Below are positions 16,587 to 25,337 of a stretch of DNA of 64,000 nucleotides, piece by piece. Location of the stretch: positions 44,215 to 108,214 of the forward strand of contig CAZPGZ010000009.1 in NCBI GenBank assembly GCA_964586075.1. The letters are read 5' to 3'. The notes beneath the pieces are model-generated. The model saw only the letters and a program-made list of their open reading frames with translations, was not told where the DNA came from and made no database searches. Made by a program: the position numbers and the translations under genes. This DNA is from JBAZLV01 sp964586075 (GTDB taxonomy: Bacteria; Nitrospirota; UBA9217). The first letter of the stretch is position 1, and the number at the start of each line of letters is the position of its first letter.

Positions 16587-19211
16587 TTATGAAGCTCTGA
16601 GCACGTCCTGGATCTTGTGCGCGATGTCGGCAAGGCTGAACGGCTTTTGTATGAAGTGCATCTCTTCTTCCGGAATGCCCTGGTGCACAATTACATCTGA
16701 TGTATAGCCGGACATGAACAGGACTTTGATTTTCGGACGAAGCAGCTTGATCTGGTCTCGTAATTCCCTGCCGTTCATATCCGGCATGATAACATCCGTG
16801 ATGAGAAGATCGATTTCCGTTTCGTTTTTTGTGCACAAGGATACCGCATCGGCAGGTTTGTTCGCCAGAAAAACCGTGTACCCGATTGAAGAAAGCATAT
16901 CGACCAGCAATTTGGACACCATGGAATCATCTTCGACCAGCAGGATTCTGCCGGTTCCGGTAGAAGCTTGTATTGCTTCGGTTTGTGCAGGTTTTGCCGG
17001 CTGCTCCATGCTTTTTGGAATATACACGCTGAACGTGGTCCCCACATTCTGCATGCTGGAAACGCTGACAAACCCTCCATTTTGTTCGACAATCCCGTAG
17101 ACCGTGGCAAGGCCAAGCCCGGTCCCCTCACCAACACCTTTTGTGGTAAAAAACGGTTCGAATATATGGGAAATGGTCTCCGCATCCATACCATGTCCAT
17201 TGTCGCTCACTTCCAGAAGCACATAGTCTCCCAGGATATGCGGGCCGTGGTCGTGATAGTGAAAATCCCGTATGGATTTGTTGGTTGTTTTAATGATAAG
17301 TTTGCCGCCTGCAGGCATGGCATCCCGGGCGTTCACCGCCAAATTTACGAGAATCTGTTTGATCTGTGAAGGGTCGAACATGACGCTCCAGAGCGCATGA
17401 CCCGGTTCAAACAGAAGCTCGATGTCTTCGCCGATAAGCGGAGCAAGCGTTTTTTGGGTGTCGGCGATAATGTCGTTCAGGTTAATCGCCACAGGCACGA
17501 TGACCTGTTTTCGGGAAAACGCAAGAAGCTGGGTAGTCACGTCACGGGCATGGCAGGCCGCTTTTTCTATTGCCTGAAGGTCGGGAAGAAGGGGATCATT
17601 TCCTGGCAAGCGGTTTTTTATCAATTCCGTGTAGCCCAGGATGACGCTCAGCATGTTGTTGAAATCATGTGCAACACCACCCGCCAGACGGCCGATGGAC
17701 TCCATTTTTTGCGACTGGACCAGTTGCAGCTGCAAGTCCTGTTTCTCTTCTTCCGCCCGCTTGCGCTCGGAAATATCTCTGATGACCGCAAGCACGCGTC
17801 CTTTTCCTCCAACATGAGTGGCTGACAGAACCACTTCCGTCCAGAACAGTTCTCCGTTCTTCTTTTTGCACAACCATTCGAACAGCTGATGTCCTTCCTG
17901 AAATGCCTTCTGGATCCATTGCAAAGCTTCCTGCCGTGAGTAGGGATGTTCCCCTGCGCTGATTTCCTCCACTGTCTGATGAAGCAGCTCTTTCCGGGAA
18001 TACCCAAACATTGTTTCAACGGTCTTGTTCATTTCCGTAATTTCCCCGGATACTGCATTCAGTACACATATGGCGTCTTGCGAGGTGTTGAATATTTCGC
18101 GATAATTTTTTTCACTTTCAACCAGCGCCTGCTCCCGCGCTGCAAGCTGACTCGCCATGTCGTCGAACGTCCGGCCCAGGTTCCCCAGTTCGCCGCCGGC
18201 GACAAGGTCGGAAATTCTAGTCTGCAGATTTCCGTGGGCAAGGTCGCGGGAGGCTTTTTCCAGAAGGCTGATGCGATCAGCAATCGAACGTTTGCCGATG
18301 TAGGAGGCGACGAAAAACGCAAGCAAAAGGAAAGATGTGTACAACGCCAAATTGCCGAACAACACCTTGTTGGCATCGAACAAAACGACGGCGACCGGGA
18401 TGCCGGCACGGACATACATGTAGGGAGATTCTTCTCCCGCAAGGTGCAGTTTCCGGTAGGTTATAATGCGTTCAGTGCCGTCAAAATCGACGCCGATGAA
18501 CGTATCCATGACAGCGCCTTTCTTCATGCGCGCAAAAAGCGCGGGGGCAATCTGCTTGCCAAGGTACTTCGCGGGATCGATGGATTTGCTCATCACTCGT
18601 CCCGCATGGTCAAGAAGCATGTAAACTGTTCCCTGCGGCAGGTTGGTGCGCTCCAGCAATGGCGTAAAGGAATCCGTTACAAACCCGACATTGATTGTTC
18701 CGGTAATTTCACCGTGTTCGTTTCTCTGCGGATAGGCAAAATTAAACGAGGGTTTTTCCGTGGCCCTGCTGATGATAAATTCCCCGGATGACAGACGGCC
18801 GCTTGCGAGCGCATTCAGGAAATACCGGCGGTCGGAAATAATGAACGGCGGCTTTACCGGCACCGCCGTCGCCCAGACACGTCCGCTGCGGTCGGCTATG
18901 AAAATATTCGAATATTGGGCGTTTAGGGCGAGGATATTTCTCAGGACAGGCTGAACCCGGGCAGGAGCCTGATTTCTCACATCAGGCAGTTGGGCCAGTG
19001 CTATGATCAGCTGCTGCGCGGCTGTAACAAGGCTTTGCTGCTCGGCCGCAATGCTTTCGACGAGTTTTTGGGTTTCTCTCCGTGCGTCACGGATTGCTTC
19101 GTCCCGCAACTTCAATCCGGAATAAATAATGATTCCAGCCGCGGGAAGAGCCACTATCAGGGTGATAAGGAACAGTCGGGCCCGGATGGATAGCGAAAAA
19201 AACTTTTTCAA
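16587..19211 (-). CDS. Membrane hybrid histidine kinase: dCache, HAMP, PAS, HisKA, HATPase, REC
   Basis: 874 residues. One membrane helix (about 9-29) and a second (about 283-305) flank an extracytoplasmic double-Cache-like sensor (FIISDRRYFLNALASG, FAYPQRNEHGEITGTINVGF). HAMP follows (about 300-360), then PAS (about 370-485) and a kinase core with the H box AHDFNNMLSVILGYTEL, N box, and GEGTGLGLATVYGIVEQNGG. A C-terminal receiver (about 755-870) has Asp in LLITDVIMPDMNG. The AHDFNN subtype is common in hybrid kinases of anaerobes. No other response regulator is adjacent, so phosphate probably ends on its own receiver or goes to a distant partner. Confidence 0.93.
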   Translation of the reverse strand: MKKFFSLSIRARLFLITLIVALPAAGIIIYSGLKLRDEAIRDARRETQKLVESIAAEQQSLVTAAQQLIIALAQLPDVRNQAPARVQPVLRNILALNAQYSNIFIADRSGRVWATAVPVKPPFIISDRRYFLNALASGRLSSGEFIISRATEKPSFNFAYPQRNEHGEITGTINVGFVTDSFTPLLERTNLPQGTVYMLLDHAGRVMSKSIDPAKYLGKQIAPALFARMKKGAVMDTFIGVDFDGTERIITYRKLHLAGEESPYMYVRAGIPVAVVLFDANKVLFGNLALYTSFLLLAFFVASYIGKRSIADRISLLEKASRDLAHGNLQTRISDLVAGGELGNLGRTFDDMASQLAAREQALVESEKNYREIFNTSQDAICVLNAVSGEITEMNKTVETMFGYSRKELLHQTVEEISAGEHPYSRQEALQWIQKAFQEGHQLFEWLCKKKNGELFWTEVVLSATHVGGKGRVLAVIRDISERKRAEEEKQDLQLQLVQSQKMESIGRLAGGVAHDFNNMLSVILGYTELIKNRLPGNDPLLPDLQAIEKAACHARDVTTQLLAFSRKQVIVPVAINLNDIIADTQKTLAPLIGEDIELLFEPGHALWSVMFDPSQIKQILVNLAVNARDAMPAGGKLIIKTTNKSIRDFHYHDHGPHILGDYVLLEVSDNGHGMDAETISHIFEPFFTTKGVGEGTGLGLATVYGIVEQNGGFVSVSSMQNVGTTFSVYIPKSMEQPAKPAQTEAIQASTGTGRILLVEDDSMVSKLLVDMLSSIGYTVFLANKPADAVSLCTKNETEIDLLITDVIMPDMNGRELRDQIKLLRPKIKVLFMSGYTSDVIVHQGIPEEEMHFIQKPFSLADIAHKIQDVLRAS

Positions 19212-19420
19212 GTAGACCGCCCTTTTTCTGAACTGCAGATTGGCCAGTAATGCAGTTTTTAAATTTTACATCATTTTTTATGTTTTTCCAAGAAAAATTT
19301 GAACAGCTCTGCGAACAATTAATATAATACTTAATCGCTATGGTGCCGAACACAGGAAAGATTGTGCTGAAAATTTATGCGGGAACGGCGTAGAAAGCAG
19401 CCCATCAGATTGGTTTTTTC

Positions 19421-19438
19421 AGCAGGCGACCGCCTGCT
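19421..19438 (-). promoter_or_regulatory. Candidate bacterial SECIS hairpin for ArsS
   Basis: Reading the minus strand, AGCAGGC and GCCTGCT form a 7-bp stem with the tetraloop GGTC, starting 16 nt after the in-frame UGA at 19455-19457. A hairpin with a GGU-like apical loop in this window is what SelB-dependent bacterial Sec insertion uses. It overlaps the final codons and the TAG of the extended reading frame. Confidence 0.6.
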
Positions 19439-20390
19439 AGGCAACCGCGCCCACTCAGGACGACCCTTGCCCGGCCGTGCAACCGTAGCAATGGTCATCA
19501 ACAGTGATAGTGCGGCCCATGAATTTCGCGTAATTAAAACCCGCAATATGCTGCGGCAAATCCGCATGCATGCCGAGTCCGAGCACCTGGTTGAAGTCGC
19601 AGTCATACAACGTTCCGTCCCAGCCCACATTCACCAGATGCCTGCACATGACATTGTCAAGGGTAGCCGGATTAAACGCGTGTGAAAGTTTTTCCATGTA
19701 AGCGTTCAGATTGTTCGTTCTGACCAGAAAGTCCCTGAACCTGCCGATCGGCATATTCGTGAAGGTGTACAACCGGGTGAAGAAGATACCATGCCGCTCT
19801 CTGAGCTCCCGTTTGAATTCCGACTCCAGAGTTTGCTGAGCAGGCGCGAAAAACATCCCCTGCGGATTATAGACAAGACTGATGGTGGGATTTGATGATT
19901 CCATGCCGAAGCCCAGCCGGTTCAGCGCCCGAAGAGCTTCAATACTTTTCCTGTACACGCCGGCACCGCGCACCCGGTCAACGCTCTCCTCTAGATAATA
20001 CGGAAGCGACGCGATCAACTCAACTTGATATTCCCGGTAAAACTCAGGAAGATATTCCATCCCCTTTTCAAAAAAGATCGTAAGGTTTGTCCGGGTCAAG
20101 ACCCTCCGTCCCGCCCTGCGTGCTTCAGCCACCATCAGCCGAAAGAACGGATTCAATTCCGGGGCGCCGCCCGTGAGGTCCAGCGACTCAAAGGGATTTT
20201 CCAGAAAGACCCGGAGGACCTGTTCCGCGGTTTTTTGGTCCATTATCTCCGGCCTTGCCGGTCCGCCGGACACATGGCAATGCTTGCATCCCATATTGCA
20301 GCCATAGCCGAGGTTTACCTGCAATATTTTGCTTTCCAATGCCTGCAGCGGTTTTTTTATGGTTTCTATGACTTTGTCATGGAATTTCAT
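19437..20390 (-). CDS. arsS: Arsenosugar biosynthesis radical SAM selenoprotein ArsS (Sec at UGA 19455-19457)
   Basis: Radical SAM protein with motif CNMGCKHC (Cys31, Cys35, Cys38), DLTGGAPELNP and an NVGWDGTLYDCDFNQ stretch, matching ArsS, which acts in arsenosugar synthesis. The ordinary reading frame stops at a UGA after CYGCTAGQGSS, residue 311. ArsS proteins continue with a Cys or selenocysteine followed by Gly-rich residues, and here the codons after the UGA (Val-Gly-Ala-Val-Ala, then TAG at 19437-19439) fit. I therefore read the UGA as Sec312, giving 317 residues. A hairpin 16 nt downstream supports recoding. The upstream AhpD-like gene is a known ArsS companion. Family call confident; Sec reading strong but inferred. 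Confidence 0.85.
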
Positions 20391-20414
20391 AGAGAAATAT
20401 TTATAGTATAGCGT

Positions 20415-20747
20415 CTACAGTGAGTTTCTATCAATTGCGTTCTGCGCCTGAAGCGTGTGGATGAGCGATGCGCCTCCCCGGATGGCAGACGCAACATGAA
20501 CAGCCTCCGTAATATGCTCCAGACTCAGTCCCTCTTCCATACATGACTTGGTATAGGCGTCTATGCAATAGGGACACTGAATCGCGTGTGCAATCGCCAC
20601 CCCGATCAACACCTTCTCGCGCTTGGTAAGCGTGCCGGGCTCAAGCGATGCCGTGTACCAGTCCATAAACTTTTTGAACAGTGCAGGATTGTATTTTCCC
20701 ACATCACCAAACTTTTCAAGGTCTTCTGCTTTATAATACTCGGTCAT
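20415..20747 (-). CDS. AhpD-like carboxymuconolactone decarboxylase-family protein (arsenosugar-associated type)
   Basis: 110 residues, all-helical AhpD-like fold. The redox motif CPYC sits in HAIQCPYCIDAYTKSCMEEG, with the His six residues before and further family residues after it (LTKREKVLIGVAIAHA, EAVHVASAIRGG). Members with this motif act as thiol peroxidases or reductases. A version of this family is the usual neighbour of ArsS in arsenosugar gene sets, and the two genes are 24 bp apart on one strand, so co-transcription is likely. Here the motif has two cysteines and no Sec. GGGGGGGA precedes the ATG. Confidence 0.87.
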   Translation of the reverse strand: MTEYYKAEDLEKFGDVGKYNPALFKKFMDWYTASLEPGTLTKREKVLIGVAIAHAIQCPYCIDAYTKSCMEEGLSLEHITEAVHVASAIRGGASLIHTLQAQNAIDRNSL

Positions 20748-21021
20748 GATAAATCCCCCCCTTTAATCAGAACTGCTTTTTGACAAACAGTGTCTGACAC
20801 GGCAGCTGCATTTCTTCCGTTGTTTTGGCCTGGTCTGCCGTAACCCATGCACAATATCATATCGTTTATTTATTAGTTTAGCAACTTTATTATAACCATG
20901 CAGGGAATACTCTCGAGACAAATGGACCAACGAGCAATAAAAAAGAGTTATGGAATGCCGGGCTTTTCAAAAAAATGGAGCTTATCCTAAAACAAGTGGG
21001 ATCAGTGGAGGTTTCAGAGGA

Positions 21022-22017
21022 TTACCGTCTGGATTGGGCAAAGAGCAATACAAAATGCTCGAATAGCTCCTGCTGAAAATGGTTCAAAAGCTGTTCTTTC
21101 ATGATTTTGAGCGCGCTGTAGGTGTCCAGCTTCTTTTTATAGGACCGTTCCGCAGTGAGTGCATCATATACGTCCGCAATGCTGCAGATGCGACCGTAGG
21201 TATGTATCTCTTCTCCCTTGAGCTTTCTGGGATATCCGGTGCTGTCGTGCCGTTCATGATGCTGCGAAACGATGATCCTGCATTCCTCCGTCAACTGCTC
21301 CGTTTCCGACAGAATCGTGTACCCCTGGTCGGGATGGGTTCTCATGATTGCCATTTCGTCATCGGTAAGTCTGTCCGGTTTGTTGACGATTTCCGGAGCG
21401 ATGCGGACCTTGCCGATATCATGCAGGAAAAATCCCGCTCCCAGTTCATGCATGTTATGGGCGTCTGAACCTTTGTAGAGAGACTTGGCAAGCAGGACGG
21501 AGAAGACGCCCACGTTCACCGAATGGGCATAGGTATAGTAATCGTACGACGTAATTTCAAGCAGCGCGGCCGACGTTGCGTCATCCGAAATGATAAGATC
21601 AACGATCTCGGTGATCCCGGACTTTGCCTCTCTGATGTTTTCCGTCTTGGGGTCGTCGAACAGCCTGCCCATGAGTTCCAGAGAACATTGATATACAACT
21701 TTGGATTTTTTTTCCGGAGGAAGCTTCTCGTCGCGAATGGCCTCGCGCAGCTCGGGTGGGACCAGCTTCTCGGGCTCCCATGTTTTCACGGAATCTGCAA
21801 CCGGGGATTCAGACACTTCGGAGGACGCAACCTCCGGGCGTGAACCCCGCTCCGTATCAATAATGATCGTGGCGAGACCATAGTCAACGATTTTATCAAT
21901 CTGGTCCTGCGAGGTAATTTTGAATTCACGGCTGATAAACGGTGGTTTCAGCCATGAATAGGGAAGAAGGACGAACATTCCGACTTCCAAATCCCGCACA
22001 TGTATAGTGTCACGCAT
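21022..22017 (-). CDS. HD-GYP domain phosphodiesterase with N-terminal DUF3391-like region
   Basis: 331 residues from the ATG at 22017; the open frame extends to a TTG at 22035 that offers no better ribosome site. The N-terminal part (about 1-95; RDTIHVRDLEVGMFV) resembles DUF3391. The HD-GYP domain holds HSVNVGVFSVLLA, the metal pair HDIGK, HPDQGYTIL, and HHERHDSTGYPRKLKG with the GYP element, then CSIADVYDALTAERSYKK. HD-GYP proteins hydrolyse cyclic di-GMP to GMP or pGpG and so favour motility over biofilm. There is no receiver domain, so input is unclear. It stands alone on the minus strand. Confidence 0.92.
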   Translation of the reverse strand: MRDTIHVRDLEVGMFVLLPYSWLKPPFISREFKITSQDQIDKIVDYGLATIIIDTERGSRPEVASSEVSESPVADSVKTWEPEKLVPPELREAIRDEKLPPEKKSKVVYQCSLELMGRLFDDPKTENIREAKSGITEIVDLIISDDATSAALLEITSYDYYTYAHSVNVGVFSVLLAKSLYKGSDAHNMHELGAGFFLHDIGKVRIAPEIVNKPDRLTDDEMAIMRTHPDQGYTILSETEQLTEECRIIVSQHHERHDSTGYPRKLKGEEIHTYGRICSIADVYDALTAERSYKKKLDTYSALKIMKEQLLNHFQQELFEHFVLLFAQSRR

Positions 22018-22159
22018 GCAACCATAGTAACACAAAAAATAATTTTATTCCACATAATTCTTTGTTTTTCTACTAATCGATCCCCGCTTGCCGAGGAAGC
22101 CATGAGTATAATCTTATTTTTTGTGCTGGAGGGGTAGAAATGTGCAACTCGCATAGTAG

Positions 22160-22456
22160 TTATTGAATCGGCCCGTTATTCCGCACCTCGACCAAGGCAT
22201 CAGTAATCATCGCCCAAACTATCACACGGCCTTTTCGATCAGTAGTGAAGGCCTCGCCACAGGAAACAATATGATCCTGCAGATCACCCGTTTGGGTAAC
22301 CCATAGTGTGCCGCTGATACAGCATATTTCCACAGGCCATCTCTGCACCTCTATATAGAACAGATCATCGCAACCAAGCCCGATCAGCATTCCATCACCC
22401 GCCGGACCAGTAAAATTCCGGGATGTTCTTTTTCCCGACTTATTTCTATTCTTCAT
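22160..22456 (-). CDS. DUF2917 domain protein
   Basis: 98 residues from the ATG at 22456, which follows AAGAGGA by a good spacing; the longer frame to 22585 crosses the promoter region shared with the divergent regulator. The core, WPVEICCISGTLWVTQTGD through ITDALVEVRN, is a small beta-sandwich of the DUF2917 type found beside MocR-like regulators in many proteobacteria. The basic start (MKNRNKSGKRTSRN) precedes it. The function is unknown. Divergent arrangement with the MocR gene across a 189-bp gap suggests that the regulator controls it. Confidence 0.75.
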   Translation of the reverse strand: MKNRNKSGKRTSRNFTGPAGDGMLIGLGCDDLFYIEVQRWPVEICCISGTLWVTQTGDLQDHIVSCGEAFTTDRKGRVIVWAMITDALVEVRNNGPIQ

Positions 22457-22552
22457 GGGCAATCCTCTTGCCGGAGCATCGTACAGCAGGATTGCTGTTG
22501 AATACAGATGCAGGTAGTCAAGATTGCAACCATAACAGTTTTGTGATAGTAA

Positions 22553-22617
22553 TACTGTACTGGTTGTAGAACGCATCAACTGCACCTTGCGCGGACCTGT
22601 TTTCCAGGCGTACAGTA
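22553..22617. promoter_or_regulatory. Possible operator pair in the DUF2917/MocR divergent region
   Basis: TACTGTAC at 22553-22560 and GTACAGTA at 22610-22617 are perfect inverted repeats, 49 bp apart, in the 189-bp gap between divergent genes. Paired half-sites fit a dimeric GntR-type regulator such as the MocR product; this is an inference from position and symmetry. Confidence 0.45.
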
Positions 22618-22645
22618 GCAGTGTCGCGACGTCAGGAGTACTGAG

Positions 22646-24076
22646 ATGAAAACGACTCTCTACGAATCAATAGCCGGGCGCATCGAACATTTGATAGCAA
22701 CGGGAACGTATCATCCCGGCGATAAAATTCCTTCCATACGCAGTCTGAAGTCGCAGATGAAAGTAAGCATTGCCACGGTCATGGAAGCGTATCGGCTGCT
22801 TGAGGACCAGCAGCTCGTGGAATGCCGTCCTCAATCGGGCTATTACGTGCTGCCGCCTGTGGCAGGGGGGCATCCGGAAATTTCCCTTTCGCGGCCTTCG
22901 GCAACGCCGACCAAGGTGAACATAGATGATCTCGTGACAACGGTGTTCAATAACGACCGGAAGCCCGATTTAATCAGGCTGGGTGCCGCCATTCCGGCCC
23001 CGGAACTGCTTCCCGTCCACAGGATCAACCGGGCCCTTGCCGCTGTCGCACGAATATATCCAGCGAGAAATCTGGAATATGAGTTCTCGCCCGGGTGCAA
23101 AGAATTGAGGACCCAGATCGCCCGGAGAGCGCTCACGGCAGGATGCACATTTTCTCCTGACGACATCGTCATCACTTCTGGCTGCCAGGAAGCGATTATC
23201 CTTGCTTTAAAGGTCCTCTGCAAACCCGGCGATGCCGTGGCAATCGAATCACCCACGTATTACAATTTTCTGCAGGCAATCGAGATGCTCGGTCTGAAAG
23301 CACTTGAAATCCCCTCGCACGCACGGGAAAGCGTTAACCTCGACGCACTGCGAAACGCAATCAAACGCAACCGGTTAAAAACCTGCCTCTTCATGACGAA
23401 CTTCAGCAACCCGCTCGGAAGCTGCATGCCGGATGATCGGAAAAAAGAACTGGTCGAGCTGCTTCTCCGTTATGATATTCCGCTCATCGAGGATGATACC
23501 TATGGCGACCTTTCGTATTCGTACCGAAGGCCAACAGTCGCCAAAGCATATGACAAAACGGGAATGGTCCTGCTCTGCTCGTCGTTTTCCAAAACCATCG
23601 CACCGGGTTATCGGGTCGGATGGATTGTTCCGGGAAAATTCCGCGAAAAAATCGAGCGGATCAAATCCATTACCAACCTGGCGGTATCGACGCCTCCTCA
23701 ACTGGCACTGGCTCTGTTCCTTTCCCGCTCAGGCTACGACCGTCACCTGCGGTCCATACGGACAGTATACGCGCGGAATGCCGGCCTTCTGGCGGAAGCT
23801 GTTTTAAAGGATTTTCCATCAGGGACAAAAGTTTCAAGGCCCCAGGGCGGGCAGGTGCTCTGGGTCGAGCTGCCGCCGCATATTGACAGCCTCAGTCTTT
23901 ATGAAAAGGCACTGGGATCGGGAATCAGCTTTGCTCCGGGGCCCATTTTTTCATCACGCCGGAAATTCCGGAATTTTCTGAGGCTCAACGCATCGGGCTG
24001 GAACGAAACAATCAAAGAAGCTGTAAAGACGCTCGGCACTCTCGCACAAAAAGAGCGGACCAGGAGGGCATTGTGA
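22646..24076 (+). CDS. MocR-type GntR/aminotransferase-like transcriptional regulator
   Basis: 476 residues. The N-terminal 70 residues are a GntR winged helix (GRIEHLIATGTYHPGDKIPS, VMEAYRLLEDQQLVECRPQSGYYV). The rest is a fold type I aminotransferase domain with the PLP lysine at Lys316 (CSSFSKTIAPGYRVGW), EDDTYGDL and FSNPLG. MocR proteins use PLP or an amino compound as effector and usually bind divergent promoters, here that of the DUF2917 gene. AGGAG precedes the ATG. Its end overlaps the next gene's start by 4 bp (GTGA), so the two are translationally coupled. The target pathway is not known. Confidence 0.92.
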   Translation: MKTTLYESIAGRIEHLIATGTYHPGDKIPSIRSLKSQMKVSIATVMEAYRLLEDQQLVECRPQSGYYVLPPVAGGHPEISLSRPSATPTKVNIDDLVTTVFNNDRKPDLIRLGAAIPAPELLPVHRINRALAAVARIYPARNLEYEFSPGCKELRTQIARRALTAGCTFSPDDIVITSGCQEAIILALKVLCKPGDAVAIESPTYYNFLQAIEMLGLKALEIPSHARESVNLDALRNAIKRNRLKTCLFMTNFSNPLGSCMPDDRKKELVELLLRYDIPLIEDDTYGDLSYSYRRPTVAKAYDKTGMVLLCSSFSKTIAPGYRVGWIVPGKFREKIERIKSITNLAVSTPPQLALALFLSRSGYDRHLRSIRTVYARNAGLLAEAVLKDFPSGTKVSRPQGGQVLWVELPPHIDSLSLYEKALGSGISFAPGPIFSSRRKFRNFLRLNASGWNETIKEAVKTLGTLAQKERTRRAL

Positions 24077-25266
24077 ACGATATTTTTTCCGATAGAATTA
24101 CCGACGTACCGCGGTCATTTATCAGGGAGATTTTGAAGGTAACGGTCGATGAATCCATCATCTCTTTTGCCGGGGGGCTTCCGAACCGGAATCTTTTTCC
24201 AGTCAAGGAAATCCGGGCGGCAGCGGACAAAGTCCTCGATGAACGGGGAAAAGAGGTCCTCCAATACAGTTCATCCGAGGGCGATCTGGAACTGCGCACC
24301 TGGATCGCACAGCGGTATAAAAAGAAAAAGGGCATCATCATAAACCCGGGCAATATTCTGATTACGACCGGTTCACAACAGGGCCTCGACCTGCTCGGGA
24401 AGACACTTCTGGATGACGGCGACGGTGTCGTCATCGAGGAGCCTGCTTATCTGGGGGCAATCCAGGCCTTTTCACTCTATAAACCCGCGTTCCTGACGGT
24501 TCCTCTGAACAACGACGGGATTGATATCGAGGCCCTTCGCAGGGTCTTCGCAAACGCTTCCCCCAAGCTTTTTTACTGTGTTCCGAATTTTCAAAACCCG
24601 GCGGGAATAAGCTATACGGAGAAAAACCGGCAGGCAGCGGCAGCCGTTATGAAAGACAGGAAAACCATTCTTGTCGAGGATGATCCTTATGGAGAGCTGC
24701 GTTTTCTGGGGCAGGACAAGCCTTCTTTTTACCGGCTGATACCGGATACGACGGTGATGTTGGGGTCGTTTTCCAAAATTGTGGCACCTTCTCTGCGGAT
24801 AGGCTGGATCACCGCAAATGACCAGCTGATGGAAAAATTGATTATCGCAAAGCAGGCGTCAGACCTGCACACGAATTATCTCGGTCAAAAAATCATCCTG
24901 CAGTATCTGAACGATAATGATCTTGACCGGCACATCGCCACGATCAGGCATGCCTATGGAAGCCAGCGCGAGGCAATGGTTGCGGCGATACAGAAGCATT
25001 TCCCGTCTGAAATCACGTATACACAGCCTGAAGGCGGGATGTTTCTCTGGATAACGCTACCCGATTCTATTTCAGCGCTCACCGTGTTCGAACGCGCAGT
25101 TGAGAAAAGGGTTGTCTTCGTGCCGGGCGATCCCTTTTACGTGGGGAAAAAAGGCATGAACACACTGCGGCTGAATTTTTCCTGTGTCGATGAGGCAACC
25201 ATCAACACCGGTATCCGGCTCCTGGGAGAGGTACTGCAAAACATGCTCCTCGGGAAAGCGTCTTGA
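24073..25266 (+). CDS. PLP-dependent aminotransferase (LysN/2-aminoadipate-type class I)
   Basis: 397 residues from the GTG at 24073, supported by AGGAGGG just before it. Class I/II fold with the PLP lysine at Lys235 (LGSFSKIVAPSLRIGW), VEDDPYGELRF, and NFQNPAGISY. The opening FAGGLPNRNLFP and YSSSEGDLELR are typical of the 2-aminoadipate/kynurenine-type branch (LysN-like), which accepts several amino acids. It lacks the DNA-binding domain of the preceding MocR gene and overlaps it by 4 bp, so the regulator probably controls it. The exact substrate cannot be decided here. Confidence 0.9.
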   Translation: MNDIFSDRITDVPRSFIREILKVTVDESIISFAGGLPNRNLFPVKEIRAAADKVLDERGKEVLQYSSSEGDLELRTWIAQRYKKKKGIIINPGNILITTGSQQGLDLLGKTLLDDGDGVVIEEPAYLGAIQAFSLYKPAFLTVPLNNDGIDIEALRRVFANASPKLFYCVPNFQNPAGISYTEKNRQAAAAVMKDRKTILVEDDPYGELRFLGQDKPSFYRLIPDTTVMLGSFSKIVAPSLRIGWITANDQLMEKLIIAKQASDLHTNYLGQKIILQYLNDNDLDRHIATIRHAYGSQREAMVAAIQKHFPSEITYTQPEGGMFLWITLPDSISALTVFERAVEKRVVFVPGDPFYVGKKGMNTLRLNFSCVDEATINTGIRLLGEVLQNMLLGKAS

Positions 25267-25306
25267 ACATCGTGCATTGCCGCCATCCAGTCAGAAGACT
25301 GACCGG

Positions 25307-25336
25307 CATTGTGCGATTTTCTGCAATCGCACAATG
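25307..25336. repeat. Perfect 12-bp stem-loop between convergent genes
   Basis: CATTGTGCGATT and AATCGCACAATG form a 12-bp stem with loop TTCTGC, directly beside the stop of the YeeE/YedE gene and 40 bp after the aminotransferase gene. No T run follows on either strand. It is probably a shared transcription stop or an mRNA stabiliser. Confidence 0.6.
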
Positions 25337-25337
25337 T

